This document shows positions 37,405-46,673 of a stretch of DNA of 64,000 bases, one piece after another. The DNA is taken from assembly GCA_013141415.1 (NCBI GenBank), contig JABFQY010000001.1, forward strand, positions 310,001 to 374,000, in the 5' to 3' direction. Source of the stretch: Kiritimatiellaceae bacterium. Its GTDB lineage: Bacteria; Verrucomicrobiota; Kiritimatiellia; Kiritimatiellales; Tichowtungiaceae. A program made the translations under genes and the position numbers. A model generated the notes under the pieces. That model was given only the letters and a program-made list of their open reading frames with translations, ran no database searches and was not told where the DNA came from. How positions within the stretch are numbered: position 1 is the stretch's first letter; the number at the start of each line of letters is the position of its first letter.

Positions 37405-37716
37405 TTGAAAACACTGTACGAGGGGCTTTATATTTTCCCCGAAACACTGGACGAGGCACAGCTGGATCAGGCTCTTGAGGCCGTGAAGGTTGAATTGGAA
37501 AAGCTGGGCGGCACACTGGAAAGTTCGACACGGCTCGGCAAGCGTTCGTTTGCGCGTCCGCTCAGAAAGAAAAAGGGCGGCATTTATGTGGTGAACATGT
37601 TCCGTCTCGAAGGCGGACAGATGGCCGCGTTCAAGCACCGTTTGAAGCTCACCACCAATGTGTTCCGTGCACAATTTATGCAGAAGGACGAGGCGGCTAC
37701 AGCTCAGGAGGCGTAA
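37405..37716 (+). CDS. rpsF: 30S ribosomal protein S6
   Basis: A 103-residue S6 that pairs with S18 on the platform of the small subunit. It starts with TTG at 37405 behind AAGGAGAG. The fold is visible in LYEGLYIFPETLDEAQLDQALEAVKVELEKLGGTLESSTRLGKRSFARPLRKKKGG. First gene of rpsF-ssb-rpsR-rplI. Confidence 0.93.
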   Translation: MKTLYEGLYIFPETLDEAQLDQALEAVKVELEKLGGTLESSTRLGKRSFARPLRKKKGGIYVVNMFRLEGGQMAAFKHRLKLTTNVFRAQFMQKDEAATAQEA

Positions 37717-37719
37717 AAT

Positions 37720-38148
37720 ATGTCGACCCTGAATCGAGTATTCCTGATGGGCAATCTGACCCGCGATCCGGAAGTGCGCTATACGCCTTCTGGAACTGCG
37801 GTCGGCGACCTCGGTCTGGCCATCAACGAAAGCTACAAAAACAAAGCCGGCGAAACAGTTGAAAGCACGGTGTTTGTTGATGTGGAAGTGTGGGCCCGCC
37901 AGGCGGAGACCTGCGCGGAATACCTTTATAAAGGGTCGCCCGTTTTCGTCGAAGGACGTTTGAAGCTCGATCAGTGGACGAATCCGCAGGGAGAAAAGCG
38001 CAGTAAGTTGAGAGTGCGCGCGGACCGGGTGCAGTTTCTCGGTGCGCCAAAACGCGGCGCCGAAACAGCTGATGCTCCCCATAACAGCATGCCGACGTCA
38101 GCAGGATTTGAAGTCCCGGCGGCGGATGAAGACGATATTCCGTTTTGA
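37720..38148 (+). CDS. ssb: Single-stranded DNA-binding protein
   Basis: Coats single-stranded DNA in replication and repair. The 142-residue product has the OB-fold start LNRVFLMGNLTRDPEVRYTPSGTAVGDLGLAINE, the VEVWARQAE and VEGRLKLDQW strands, and the acidic C-terminal tip DEDDIPF that recruits partner proteins. It starts 3 bases after rpsF, in the conserved position between S6 and S18. Confidence 0.96.
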   Translation: MSTLNRVFLMGNLTRDPEVRYTPSGTAVGDLGLAINESYKNKAGETVESTVFVDVEVWARQAETCAEYLYKGSPVFVEGRLKLDQWTNPQGEKRSKLRVRADRVQFLGAPKRGAETADAPHNSMPTSAGFEVPAADEDDIPF

Positions 38149-38168
38149 TAAGGAAAGGATCATAGAAC

Positions 38169-38372
38169 ATGGCATACGACAAAGAGGAAAAAGGCGGTCG
38201 GCTTCTGGAAGGCGTGACCGAAATTGATTACAAGGATGCGGAGCTGCTCCGTAAATTTATGACCGAACGCGGCAAAATTCTTTCGCGCCGTTATACTGGT
38301 GTAACATCCAAACAGCAGCGTCAGGTGAAACGGGCAGTCCGTCAGGCGCGCGTAATGGGACTTTTGCGCTAA
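38169..38372 (+). CDS. rpsR: 30S ribosomal protein S18
   Basis: A 67-residue S18 with the conserved core [49 protein letters not shown]. The N-terminal cysteines of some S18 proteins are absent. It lies between ssb and rplI, as in most bacteria. Confidence 0.95.
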   Translation: MAYDKEEKGGRLLEGVTEIDYKDAELLRKFMTERGKILSRRYTGVTSKQQRQVKRAVRQARVMGLLR

Positions 38373-38395
38373 GGCGCGAATAGAGGAGAATTGAA

Positions 38396-38845
38396 ATGGC
38401 TGTAGAAGTTTTATTGATGAATGCGGTGCCCGGACTCGGCATCGAAGGCGATGTGGTTCGTGTGGCCGACGGCTATGCACGGAACTATCTTTTTCCAAAC
38501 GGGCTGGCCTCGGAAGTAACCGCGGGCAAAAAACGCCAGATTGAGAAGAAACGCATTGAGCGTCTTGAGCTGATGCGCAAAGAACAGACCGCCGCTGAAG
38601 AGCTGGCCAAAAAGTTTGAGAGCATTTCCTGCACGATTGCGGTGAAGACCTCGGAAGGCGGTAAGATGTTCGGCTCCGTTACAGCGGCGCAGATTATCGA
38701 AAAACTGGCCGAACAGGGTATCACGCTGGAACGCGCTCAGTTGAAGTTGGATGCTCCGTTGCATGAATTGGGTGTATTTGACGTTATTGTGACCCTCCAC
38801 CCGGAAGTGAAACCTGTGCTGAAGGTATGGATCGTTGAAGAATGA
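38396..38845 (+). CDS. rplI: 50S ribosomal protein L9
   Basis: A 149-residue L9 with the N-terminal rRNA-binding domain (VEVLLMNAVPGLGIEGDVVRVADGYARNYLFPNGLA), the long connecting helix and the C-terminal domain (GKMFGSVTAAQIIEKLAEQGITLERAQLKLDAPLHELGVFDVIVTLHPEVK). The stop overlaps the dnaB start by 4 bases. Confidence 0.96.
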   Translation: MAVEVLLMNAVPGLGIEGDVVRVADGYARNYLFPNGLASEVTAGKKRQIEKKRIERLELMRKEQTAAEELAKKFESISCTIAVKTSEGGKMFGSVTAAQIIEKLAEQGITLERAQLKLDAPLHELGVFDVIVTLHPEVKPVLKVWIVEE

Positions 38846-40215
38846 GTTCTATCGATCAGAGCGGGCGTCGTCTTCCGCCCTATAGTGAGGAAGCCGAACG
38901 AGGCGTTCTCGGCTCCGCTCTGATCGAATCCAACCGGGTTATTGAACTCTGCCTGATCAAGTCGCTGTCCACTGATTCATTTTACGTTCCCGCCCACCGG
39001 TTGCTCTTTGAGCAGCTTCTGGGAATGTATCAAAGCGCGCGTGCCGTCGACCTGCTGACGGTCGGCGAAGATCTTAAAAAAAGCGGACGGCTCGATCAGG
39101 TTGGCGGGTACGCCTTTCTTGAAGGGCTGATCGACAGTACGCCAACATCGGCGCATGCCGACTACTACATTGATATCGTCCAGCAGAAACACCTGCTGCG
39201 TCGCATCATCAGTCAGGCGGCCGAAGCCATTGACCATTGCTACACGGACGATGATGCAGAAGAACTGCTCAGCCGGACCGAAGAGGCGTTTTTTGAACTC
39301 AGCGATAAAAAGACGGCGTCTTCCGAAGCTTGGAAAGACATAGTCTATAAGACCGCCGGGCAGATTATCAATGGCAACATGCTCGACAACGGCGTACCGA
39401 CCGGGTTTGCCGGTCTCGATAAGGAACTGCGCGGTCTCCATAATACCGACATGATCGTTTTGGCGGCGCGCCCCTCCATGGGAAAAACGTCGCTCGCCAT
39501 GAACATTGCGGAACACGCCGCGCTCGGCCGGGGCGGAGATAAAAAACATGCGGTTGGTGTATTCAGTCTCGAAATGTCGCAGGAACAGCTTGTCCGCCGC
39601 ATGCTTTACAGCAAAGCCGGCGTGCCGGCCTGGAAAGATTATTTTTCGGAAGTCGATCAGAGAAAAATTTCGTCCGCCGCCGACCAGCTGGGGAAAGCCT
39701 CCATCATCGTGGATGATTCTGCCGGTCTGGATGTGATGGATTTGCGCGCCCGCGCCCGCCGGATGAAACGAATCCACAATGTCGATTTAATCGTGATCGA
39801 CTATTTGCAATTGCTGGCGGATAAGCGCCGCTCTCGCGAAGGCCGGCAGCAGGAAACCGCTTCGATTTCCAACAGCATCAAAGCGATGGCGAAAGAGTTG
39901 AAAATTCCGGTTCTGATTCTCAGCCAGCTCAGCCGCGCTCCGGAGCAGGGAACCCGCGACGGCAAGCCGCGACTTTCCGACCTGCGCGATTCCGGTGCGA
40001 TTGAACAGGATGCCGATGTCGTGCTTTTGCTTCAGCGTCCATCTTACTATAACAAAGAGCTGGACGCAGCTTCCGGGGAGGACACACTGGCCATTGTTGA
40101 TATTGCCAAACATCGTAATGGGCCTACCGGCGAAGTGAAGTTGAATTTCTTTAGAGAGATTACGCGGTTCGAGGATCGGGACGAACGGCACGGGGTAGAT
40201 GGATCGGCGGAGTAA
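38842..40215 (+). CDS. dnaB: Replicative DNA helicase
   Basis: The hexameric fork helicase. The 457-residue protein has the N-terminal helical domain (LPPYSEEAERGVLGSALIE) and linker. The RecA-like motor shows Walker A ARPSMGKTSLAMNIA, Walker B VDLIVIDYLQLL, LSQLSRAPE and the DLRDSGAIEQDADVVLLLQRP segment with the arginine finger region. No intein is present. It is coupled to rplI by a 4-base overlap; the rplI-dnaB pair is widespread. Confidence 0.97.
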   Translation: MSSIDQSGRRLPPYSEEAERGVLGSALIESNRVIELCLIKSLSTDSFYVPAHRLLFEQLLGMYQSARAVDLLTVGEDLKKSGRLDQVGGYAFLEGLIDSTPTSAHADYYIDIVQQKHLLRRIISQAAEAIDHCYTDDDAEELLSRTEEAFFELSDKKTASSEAWKDIVYKTAGQIINGNMLDNGVPTGFAGLDKELRGLHNTDMIVLAARPSMGKTSLAMNIAEHAALGRGGDKKHAVGVFSLEMSQEQLVRRMLYSKAGVPAWKDYFSEVDQRKISSAADQLGKASIIVDDSAGLDVMDLRARARRMKRIHNVDLIVIDYLQLLADKRRSREGRQQETASISNSIKAMAKELKIPVLILSQLSRAPEQGTRDGKPRLSDLRDSGAIEQDADVVLLLQRPSYYNKELDAASGEDTLAIVDIAKHRNGPTGEVKLNFFREITRFEDRDERHGVDGSAE

Positions 40216-40221
40216 AACATA

Positions 40222-42594
40222 ATGAAAAAAACAAAATTACTTTTTGGACTGCTGCTGTTGACAACCGGGCTGGCGGCTTCCGGTTTTTCTGCTCTGGTGC
40301 TCAGTGAAGTCCGCATTGAAAACATCGAAAGCGCCGTGCTTGACGAATCGTTTGTGCGGGCCTACGTCTCGTTGCGGGCCGGTCAGGAAATCGGAAGTGA
40401 ATTTGAGCTGAACGCGGCGGTTGCTCACGATGTTGATAATCTTAAAAAATCCGGACGGTTCGCTTATGTGCGCGCTGTTATCGAGCAGTTCGGCGATAAA
40501 TTTACGCTGGTGTACAAGGTGGCCAGCCGGTTGCGTCTCCGGCAGATTGATATTATCGGTGCCGAAGAGATTGGTAATCGCAAAATCAAAAAGGAACTTG
40601 ATCTGACGCTGGGCGATTATGTGGATGAGGCGCTGATTGGTGAGAAGGTGCGTAAAGTCGAAGCCTATTGCCGGAAAAACAAATATCCCGACGCCACCAT
40701 CACATGGGAACTGAAGCCGGATGAAAAAACCGGCGCAGGCGATCTTTCACTGAAGGTGACGGAAGGTGAAAAACTGCGGGTTAAGCGGATATCTTTTGAG
40801 GGCGATAACATTGCGAGCGACAGCGTTTGCCGGAGGATGACGCCCAACATTTTTCCGTCCCGGAAAGCTTCCGATAAGTTCAATCCATGGGAACTGCGGA
40901 AGGTGATGCAGCAGAAAAAGACCTGGTGGATCACTCCCTGGTTCGGCGCGTATAAGCCGGAAATGAAGGAAGCCGATCTGGCCGCCATCCGTAAGCTTTA
41001 TCAGGATCGCGGGTTTCTGGATGTGCAGGTGGAGGGTCCGGAGATCAAGCCTCTTGGCGACGGGAATGTAGAGCTGGTTTATCGCGTGCAGGAAAAAGTT
41101 AAGTATCAAATCGGCCCGATTGAATTTGATGGAAATACTCTGTATGACCGCGCAGAACTCGAAAAGCAGATAAAAATACAGTCCGGTGCGCTGGCTTCCC
41201 GCACGGCGATTGACGATTCCGCTTCTGCTGTGAACCATTATTACGGCAACCGCGGATATATTCGCAACGACGTTCAGCCGTTGATTACAACGGATCCGGC
41301 GACAAAAACAGCGTCCATCCGGTTTGTCGTTCGTGAGGGTGAACTGGCACACATCAATGAGATTGATATCCGCGGCAGCGAAAAAACCCGCGACGAAGTG
41401 ATGCGCCGTGAACTGGCGGTTTATCCCGGCGAGCTCTTCCATCAGGGCAAAGTTGAAACCAGCGAGAGTCGGCTTAAAAATCTTGGCTACTTCGAAACCG
41501 TTAGTAGTTCATACACTCCGGCGGCAACCACCAATACTTATGATCTCGCGTTTAAGGTTAAAGAAAAGGCGATGGGCAGTTTCTTAATCGGTGCAGGCTT
41601 TTCCAGCGTGGACAGTCTGGTCGGCTTCGCCGAACTTTCCCACGGCAACTTTGATATCCAGCGCTGGCCGCCGGTCGGCGACGGGCAGAAGATGAAAGTG
41701 CGGGTACAGGCCGGTACGAAACGCAGTGACTTGGAAGTTTCGTTTATTGAGCCTTGGTTTATGGATCGCAAGTTGGCACTGGGTCAGGATTTGTATTATC
41801 GCAATGCCAGCTATTACAGCGATCAATTCGATTTACAGACCGTGGGAAGTAAGACCTCGCTGACGAAACCGATTTGGGATCCGTTTACTCGCGGAACGGT
41901 GAGCTATTCACTCGAACAGTTTAATGTCGATAATGTGACGGCTCCAGCTGGCTCCGATATATTGAACGATGCGGGAACTTGGCTAAAATCAACAGTCGGA
42001 ACCAGTATTTCGCGCGACACGCGTGATCAGTTCTTTATTCCGACTAAAGGAAATTTCAGTTCGGTCGGTGTCGAGTTGTCCGGCGGACCGCTTGCAGGCG
42101 ATGAAAGCATCTATGCGCTGGAGGCAAAATCTTCCCAGTTCTGGCCGGTGCTGAATGATCATGTGTTTAATCTCAAGGGCGAGGTTCGTACGGTTGATAG
42201 TTATGGCGATTCGAGTCGGGTTCCGATTTTCGACCGCCTTTTTCTTGGTGGACCGCGCACGATTCGCGGTTTTGCCTATCGGGATATCAGCCCGCGCGAT
42301 TCGATCAATGGTAATGAACCAATGGGTGGCTTGAGTAGCTGGTACGCAACAGCCGAATACACGGTTCCGCTTTGGAGTAAAATCCGTGGCGCTGTTTTCT
42401 ATGACATTGGGGCGGTTTCGGCAAACTCGTTTGATTTCTTCAGTGCGGATATTAATTCCAGCTATGGAATCGGCGCCCGCGTTGACTTGCCGATGTTCCC
42501 GTTGCGTCTGGACTATGCAATTCCGCATATTATGGATGAAAACAATTCAGGGGCCAGCGGGCGGTTCAGTTTTCTGCTGGGATACTCGTTTTAA
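40222..42594 (+). CDS. bamA: Outer-membrane protein assembly factor BamA
   Basis: The core of the machine that inserts beta-barrel proteins. The 790-residue protein has a signal peptide (residues 1-25) and then POTRA repeats to about residue 430 (for example IDIIGAEEIGNRKIKKEL, EFDGNTLYDRAELEKQI, IDIRGSEKTRDEVMRRELAVYPGELF). The 16-stranded Omp85 barrel includes FDRLFLGGPRTIRGFAYRDISPRD (the conserved RGF motif of loop 6) and ends LLGYSF. It is followed by skp and lpxD, the same order as in E. coli. Confidence 0.96.
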   Translation: MKKTKLLFGLLLLTTGLAASGFSALVLSEVRIENIESAVLDESFVRAYVSLRAGQEIGSEFELNAAVAHDVDNLKKSGRFAYVRAVIEQFGDKFTLVYKVASRLRLRQIDIIGAEEIGNRKIKKELDLTLGDYVDEALIGEKVRKVEAYCRKNKYPDATITWELKPDEKTGAGDLSLKVTEGEKLRVKRISFEGDNIASDSVCRRMTPNIFPSRKASDKFNPWELRKVMQQKKTWWITPWFGAYKPEMKEADLAAIRKLYQDRGFLDVQVEGPEIKPLGDGNVELVYRVQEKVKYQIGPIEFDGNTLYDRAELEKQIKIQSGALASRTAIDDSASAVNHYYGNRGYIRNDVQPLITTDPATKTASIRFVVREGELAHINEIDIRGSEKTRDEVMRRELAVYPGELFHQGKVETSESRLKNLGYFETVSSSYTPAATTNTYDLAFKVKEKAMGSFLIGAGFSSVDSLVGFAELSHGNFDIQRWPPVGDGQKMKVRVQAGTKRSDLEVSFIEPWFMDRKLALGQDLYYRNASYYSDQFDLQTVGSKTSLTKPIWDPFTRGTVSYSLEQFNVDNVTAPAGSDILNDAGTWLKSTVGTSISRDTRDQFFIPTKGNFSSVGVELSGGPLAGDESIYALEAKSSQFWPVLNDHVFNLKGEVRTVDSYGDSSRVPIFDRLFLGGPRTIRGFAYRDISPRDSINGNEPMGGLSSWYATAEYTVPLWSKIRGAVFYDIGAVSANSFDFFSADINSSYGIGARVDLPMFPLRLDYAIPHIMDENNSGASGRFSFLLGYSF

Positions 42595-42615
42595 TCAACG
42601 AAACAAGGAGATGGT

Positions 42616-43254
42616 ATGAAGAAATTTTTGTTATCGATCGCTGCTGTTTTTCTGCTGGCCGGCTCAGCGATGTCGGTGGAAAGTATCGTTTTCATAGATC
42701 TTGAACGGACGTTTAACGAGTTCTACAAAACACAGCTGGCTAAATCAAAGGTCGAAGTTCAGCAGCAGGACATTGAGGCTGAGCGGAAGATCATGGTGGA
42801 TGAAATGACCATCATTAACAACGAAGTTGATGCGCTGAAAAAAGAAGCGCGCGACGTCACGTTGACGGATGAAATTCGCGACAGTAAGCGCATGCTTTAC
42901 GAAGAACGGCTACTTACATTGCGAGCCAAGCAAAAAGAGATTGAAGAGTTCACCTCTCGGCGGCAGCAGCAGCTTCAGCTTCAGGTTTCCCGTATGAGCC
43001 AGACCATTATGGATGAAATACGCCAAACCGTCGTGGAGTATGCAAAAAAAGAAGGATTTACTGCCGTGGTGGATAACTCATCACGCCGCGCAGCCATCGG
43101 CGTTTTTATCTACACCCATCCTGATGTCGAAATCACGGAGGCCATTCTGGTTATACTCAATAGCAAGCACCCTGATGTATCCCGAGGGGGAGGTCTGTTC
43201 GATGATGGAACAGAAACAAATAAACCCTCCGCGAAGGAAAATAAAAAGCCATGA
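42616..43254 (+). CDS. skp: OmpH/Skp-family periplasmic chaperone
   Basis: Escorts unfolded outer-membrane proteins to BamA. The 212-residue protein has a signal peptide (residues 1-20, ending GSAMS). A short beta-strand start (ESIVFIDLERTFNEFY) precedes a long coiled-coil (residues 35-135, KSKVEVQQQDIEAERKIMVDEM...LRAKQKEIEEFTSRRQQQLQLQV), and the closing strands are FTAVVDNS and the end of the fold. A Lys-rich tail follows. The stop overlaps the lpxD start by 4 bases. Confidence 0.88.
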   Translation: MKKFLLSIAAVFLLAGSAMSVESIVFIDLERTFNEFYKTQLAKSKVEVQQQDIEAERKIMVDEMTIINNEVDALKKEARDVTLTDEIRDSKRMLYEERLLTLRAKQKEIEEFTSRRQQQLQLQVSRMSQTIMDEIRQTVVEYAKKEGFTAVVDNSSRRAAIGVFIYTHPDVEITEAILVILNSKHPDVSRGGGLFDDGTETNKPSAKENKKP

Positions 43255-44288
43255 AGCTTTCTGATTTAGCCAGGCAGATCGGCGGCTCTTTCGATGGCGA
43301 TGGGGCGGTGGAAATCTGCGGCGTTTCCGGTATTCGGGAAGCCGAGGCGGGCGACGTTTCCTTTATTGCCAACCCGCGTTACGCCCCGGAAGCCGCTTTA
43401 ACTAAAGCATCAGCTGTAATTGTTGCCGAGGACTGGGCTACAGATTGTCCGGCGACACTTATCCGTGTCAAAAATCCTGATGCGGCGTTTGCCAAGGTTG
43501 CCTTGCTTTTCTATGTTCCCGCGCCAGACCCCTCGTCCGGCGTGCATCCGACAGCGGTTGTTGCAAAAGATGTCGAGCTGGGGTCTGGAGTTAGCGTTGG
43601 CCCGTTTTGCGTAATCGAATCAGGTGTAAAAATCGGTGAAGGAACGGTGATTTCTGCTCAGTGCTACATTGGATTCCGGTCCGTTATCGGCGCAAAAAGT
43701 TTTCTTTACCCTCAGGTATCCCTGCGTGAATTTACACAAATCGGAAACCGTACGATTATCCACAACGGAACGGTGGTTGGCAGCGACGGGTTTGGTTACT
43801 CGGTGGACGGCGAAGGAGTCCGTACGAAGATTCCCCAGATCGGTCACGTTGAAATCGGCGACGATGTTGAAATCGGCGCGAACGTAACCATTGATCGTGC
43901 CCGTTTCGGGAAAACCCGGATCGGGAAAGGCGTTAAAATCGATAATTTGGTGCAGATTGCCCACAATGTCACCATTGGTGATCATGCCGTTATCGTTTCA
44001 CAGACAGGTATTGCCGGGAGCACATCCATCGGGGATAAAACTATTTTAGCTGCACAGGCCGGCATTGCCGGCCATCTCAACATAGGATCCGGGGTGATCG
44101 TTGGCCCAAGATCCGGCGTCACCAAGGACCTCCCGGATGGAATCCACGTTATGGGTGCGCCTGCAATGCCGGCCGATAAAATGAAGAGAATGAACGCCAG
44201 TGTTATGCTCCTTCCGAAAATGAAGGAACGTATCGCCGCATTGCAGGACAGAGTGAGTAAGCTGGAGGAGCGCAACAAATCTGAATAA
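43251..44288 (+). CDS. lpxD: UDP-3-O-acylglucosamine N-acyltransferase
   Basis: The third step of lipid A synthesis. The 345-residue protein has the N-terminal uridine-binding domain (LSDLARQIGGSFDGDG, GDVSFIANPRY), then a left-handed beta-helix of hexapeptide repeats (VGPFCVIESGVKIGEGTVI...IGDDVEIGANVTIDRARFGKTRIGKGVKIDNLVQIAHNV) with the catalytic His in the IAHNV segment. It ends in a C-terminal coiled helix. Its presence shows a lipid A-bearing outer membrane. Confidence 0.96.
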   Translation: MKLSDLARQIGGSFDGDGAVEICGVSGIREAEAGDVSFIANPRYAPEAALTKASAVIVAEDWATDCPATLIRVKNPDAAFAKVALLFYVPAPDPSSGVHPTAVVAKDVELGSGVSVGPFCVIESGVKIGEGTVISAQCYIGFRSVIGAKSFLYPQVSLREFTQIGNRTIIHNGTVVGSDGFGYSVDGEGVRTKIPQIGHVEIGDDVEIGANVTIDRARFGKTRIGKGVKIDNLVQIAHNVTIGDHAVIVSQTGIAGSTSIGDKTILAAQAGIAGHLNIGSGVIVGPRSGVTKDLPDGIHVMGAPAMPADKMKRMNASVMLLPKMKERIAALQDRVSKLEERNKSE

Positions 44289-44354
44289 GCGGAACACAAT
44301 TGTATTTTAAATTTCAAATAAAATACACTTTGGTATCTAGTCGTCCGGGAAAAT

Positions 44355-44386
44355 AATTGCGAGGCGGCGACTATGTTGTCGCAATT
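44355..44386. promoter_or_regulatory. Inverted repeat upstream of the glutamine synthetase promoter
   Basis: AATTGCGA (44355-44362) and TCGCAATT (44379-44386) are exact 8-base inverted arms with a 16-base spacer. They lie about 50-80 bases before the sigma-54-like promoter, where activators of sigma-54 usually bind. The regulator is unknown and the site does not match the NtrC consensus. Confidence 0.35.
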
Positions 44387-44434
44387 TGTTGTTAATAAAT
44401 ATGTTGAGGATGTTATGTGGTCTATGGCGCTTAG

Positions 44435-44450
44435 AGGTACGCTTGTTGCT
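44435..44450 (+). promoter_or_regulatory. Sigma-54-type promoter of glutamine synthetase
   Basis: AGGTACGCTTGTTGCT aligns with TGGCACG-N4-TTGCW: GG at 44436-44437, ACG following, and TTGCT at 44446-44450, with the required ten bases between GG and GC. The expected start near 44461 leaves a leader of about 85 bases. The rest of the 258-base gap shows only an AT-rich stretch and the inverted repeat. Confidence 0.6.
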
Positions 44451-44546
44451 AAGACAAAGGGCGCCTTCGACTGAAGTTGTCGGCAGAAGAGCTGATATTG
44501 ATTTATTTGAAAAAGAACTGAACCCACTACGCTAAGGAGACATAAA

Positions 44547-46598
44547 ATGGCCAATCCCACCGAACTGTTTGGAGAAAACGTATTCAGCATGCGCATTATG
44601 CGCGAGCACCTCTCTGAGAAGACCGTTAAATCGCTCGAAGCGACCATTAAAACCGGCAAAAGCCTTGATGCTGGTATCGCAGATGAAGTCGCTGAAGCGA
44701 TGAAAGAATGGGCCATTGCTAAAGGTGCGACTCACTTCACCCACTGGTTCCAGCCATTGACCGGCTCAACCGCCGAAAAACACGACTCCTTTATTGTTCC
44801 GGACGGAGAAGGTTCTGTTGTTTGTAAATTTTCCGGTGCTGAGCTGATTCAGGGTGAACCCGACGCATCCAGTTTTCCGTCCGGCGGGCTGCGCGCCACC
44901 TTTGAAGCCCGCGGTTATACCGGTTGGGATCCCAGCAGCCCAGCATTCATCAAAGACAACACCCTGTGCATTCCGACCGTTTTCTGCGGCTACCATGGCG
45001 AAGCGCTGGACAAGAAAACTCCACTGTTGCGCTCTATGAAGGCCCTCAGCGAGCAGGCCGAACGTTTGGCTAAGCTTTTCAAGCTTCCTTGCAAGCAGAC
45101 CGCGTTTTCTACGCTGGGCGCAGAGCAGGAATATTTCCTGATCGACGAAGAGATGTACAATGCCCGTTTGGATCTTCAGCAGACCGGTCGCACTCTTTTC
45201 GGCAGCAAGCCAGCCAAGCATCAGCAGATGGAAGATCACTATTTCGGCGCCATTAAGACCCGTGTGGTGGCCTTCATGGAAGACCTTGACTTGGAGCTCT
45301 GGCGTTTAGGCGTTCCGTCCAAAACCCGCCACAACGAAGTGGCTCCCGGCCAGTTTGAAATCGCTCCGATATTCGAAAGCCTGAACCTCGCGGTAGACCA
45401 CAACATGATCACCATGGAAGTTCTCCGCAAGACGGCTGAACGACATGGGTTTGTCTGTCTTTTGCACGAAAAACCCTATGCGGGCGTTAACGGATCCGGC
45501 AAACACAACAACTGGTCGCTCTGCGGTCCGGATGGGAAGAACTGGCTTTCGCCCGGCGACAATCCGCACGAAAACGCCAAGTTCATGACCATGATTTGCG
45601 CGCTGATGAAAGCGGTCGATACCCACGCGGACATTCTTCGCGCCACAGTTGCCACTGCCGGTAACGATCATCGTCTGGGAGCCAATGAAGCGCCCCCGGC
45701 GATCATTTCCATTTTCCTCGGCGATCAGCTCTCCGACATCGTGGAGCAGATCGAAAAAGGCGGAGCGAAGAGCTCTAAGGCGGGCGGGCACATCAACCTC
45801 GGTGTGGACACACTGCCAGCCCTGCCGCGCGGTAATACCGACCGCAACCGCACATCGCCGTTTGCCTTCACAGGAAACAAATTCGAGTTCCGCGCTGTCG
45901 GATCCAACCAGAGCTGTGCTGGTTCCAATGTGACGATCAACACCATCGTCGCGGAAGCCCTCGATGAAATCTGCACGAAACTCGAAGCCGACGTAAAAGA
46001 CGGCAAGAAGTTTAATGATGCCCTCCAGACCCTGTTGGCCTCGATCATCAAAAAGCACAAACGGATTCTTTTCAACGGCGACAACTACACCGAAGCCTGG
46101 GCCAAAGAAGCTGCCAAGCGCGGCCTGCCGAACGTCAAAAAGACCCCGGATTCACTCAAAGCCTTCAACACACCTAAAGCGAAGAAGCTCTTTGAGAAGT
46201 ACGGTGTGTTGTCTGAGAAGGAACTGCACTCCCGCTTCGATATCTACAACGAGACCTATGAAAAGACGGTTGAGATTGAAGCCGGCGTGACGCTGACCAT
46301 GGCGAAAACCATGTTTATTCCGGCGGCCGTGACTGCGCAAAGCGAACTGGCCGCATCCATCAAGGCGATTGCAGCGGCTGGCGGAACGGTGACTGGCGCC
46401 AAAGCGGAGCTCAAAGCCATGAGTGCTGAGACCGAAAAACTCTATAAGGCTGCGGCTGCGCTTGAAAAAGCGCACGGTGCGGAAAAACTGATTGCCGCGA
46501 TGGGCAAAGTCCGCGCTTCAGTTGATGCGCTTGAGAAGATGGTTCCGGATGATATCTGGCCGGTTCCGACCTACGTCGAGATGCTGTTCATGATGTAA
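44547..46598 (+). CDS. glnN: Glutamine synthetase, type III
   Basis: Fixes ammonium on glutamate. The 683-residue length and sequence are those of GSIII, not Gln[21 protein letters not shown] at the start, [46 protein letters not shown] (metal-ligand Glu residues), [18 protein letters not shown] and the late [23 protein letters not shown] is common in Bacteroidetes, cyanobacteria and PVC bacteria. AAGGAG precedes the ATG. The sigma-54-type promoter and the distant amtB-glnK suggest shared nitrogen control. A strong terminator follows. Confidence 0.96.
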   Translation: MANPTELFGENVFSMRIMREHLSEKTVKSLEATIKTGKSLDAGIADEVAEAMKEWAIAKGATHFTHWFQPLTGSTAEKHDSFIVPDGEGSVVCKFSGAELIQGEPDASSFPSGGLRATFEARGYTGWDPSSPAFIKDNTLCIPTVFCGYHGEALDKKTPLLRSMKALSEQAERLAKLFKLPCKQTAFSTLGAEQEYFLIDEEMYNARLDLQQTGRTLFGSKPAKHQQMEDHYFGAIKTRVVAFMEDLDLELWRLGVPSKTRHNEVAPGQFEIAPIFESLNLAVDHNMITMEVLRKTAERHGFVCLLHEKPYAGVNGSGKHNNWSLCGPDGKNWLSPGDNPHENAKFMTMICALMKAVDTHADILRATVATAGNDHRLGANEAPPAIISIFLGDQLSDIVEQIEKGGAKSSKAGGHINLGVDTLPALPRGNTDRNRTSPFAFTGNKFEFRAVGSNQSCAGSNVTINTIVAEALDEICTKLEADVKDGKKFNDALQTLLASIIKKHKRILFNGDNYTEAWAKEAAKRGLPNVKKTPDSLKAFNTPKAKKLFEKYGVLSEKELHSRFDIYNETYEKTVEIEAGVTLTMAKTMFIPAAVTAQSELAASIKAIAAAGGTVTGAKAELKAMSAETEKLYKAAAALEKAHGAEKLIAAMGKVRASVDALEKMVPDDIWPVPTYVEMLFMM

Positions 46599-46621
46599 TT
46601 CGCGTCAGCGCATCAAAACCG

Positions 46622-46656
46622 AAAAGGCTCCCTGCAAAAAGGGAGCCTTTTTATTT
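46622..46656 (+). terminator. Rho-independent terminator after glutamine synthetase
   Basis: AAAGGCTCCCT and AGGGAGCCTTT form an 11-base stem with loop GCAAAA, followed by TTATTTT. On the minus strand the A-run upstream gives a weaker T-run, so it may also stop the convergent receiver-protein operon. Confidence 0.9.
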
Positions 46657-46673
46657 TGTAAAAAAACCGGGGC

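Noticed and set aside
44289-44434. A sigma-70 promoter in the AT-rich start of the gap before glutamine synthetase
   Set aside because: Several AT-rich hexamers exist but none has a credible -35/-10 pair with correct spacing, while the sigma-54 match is much better.
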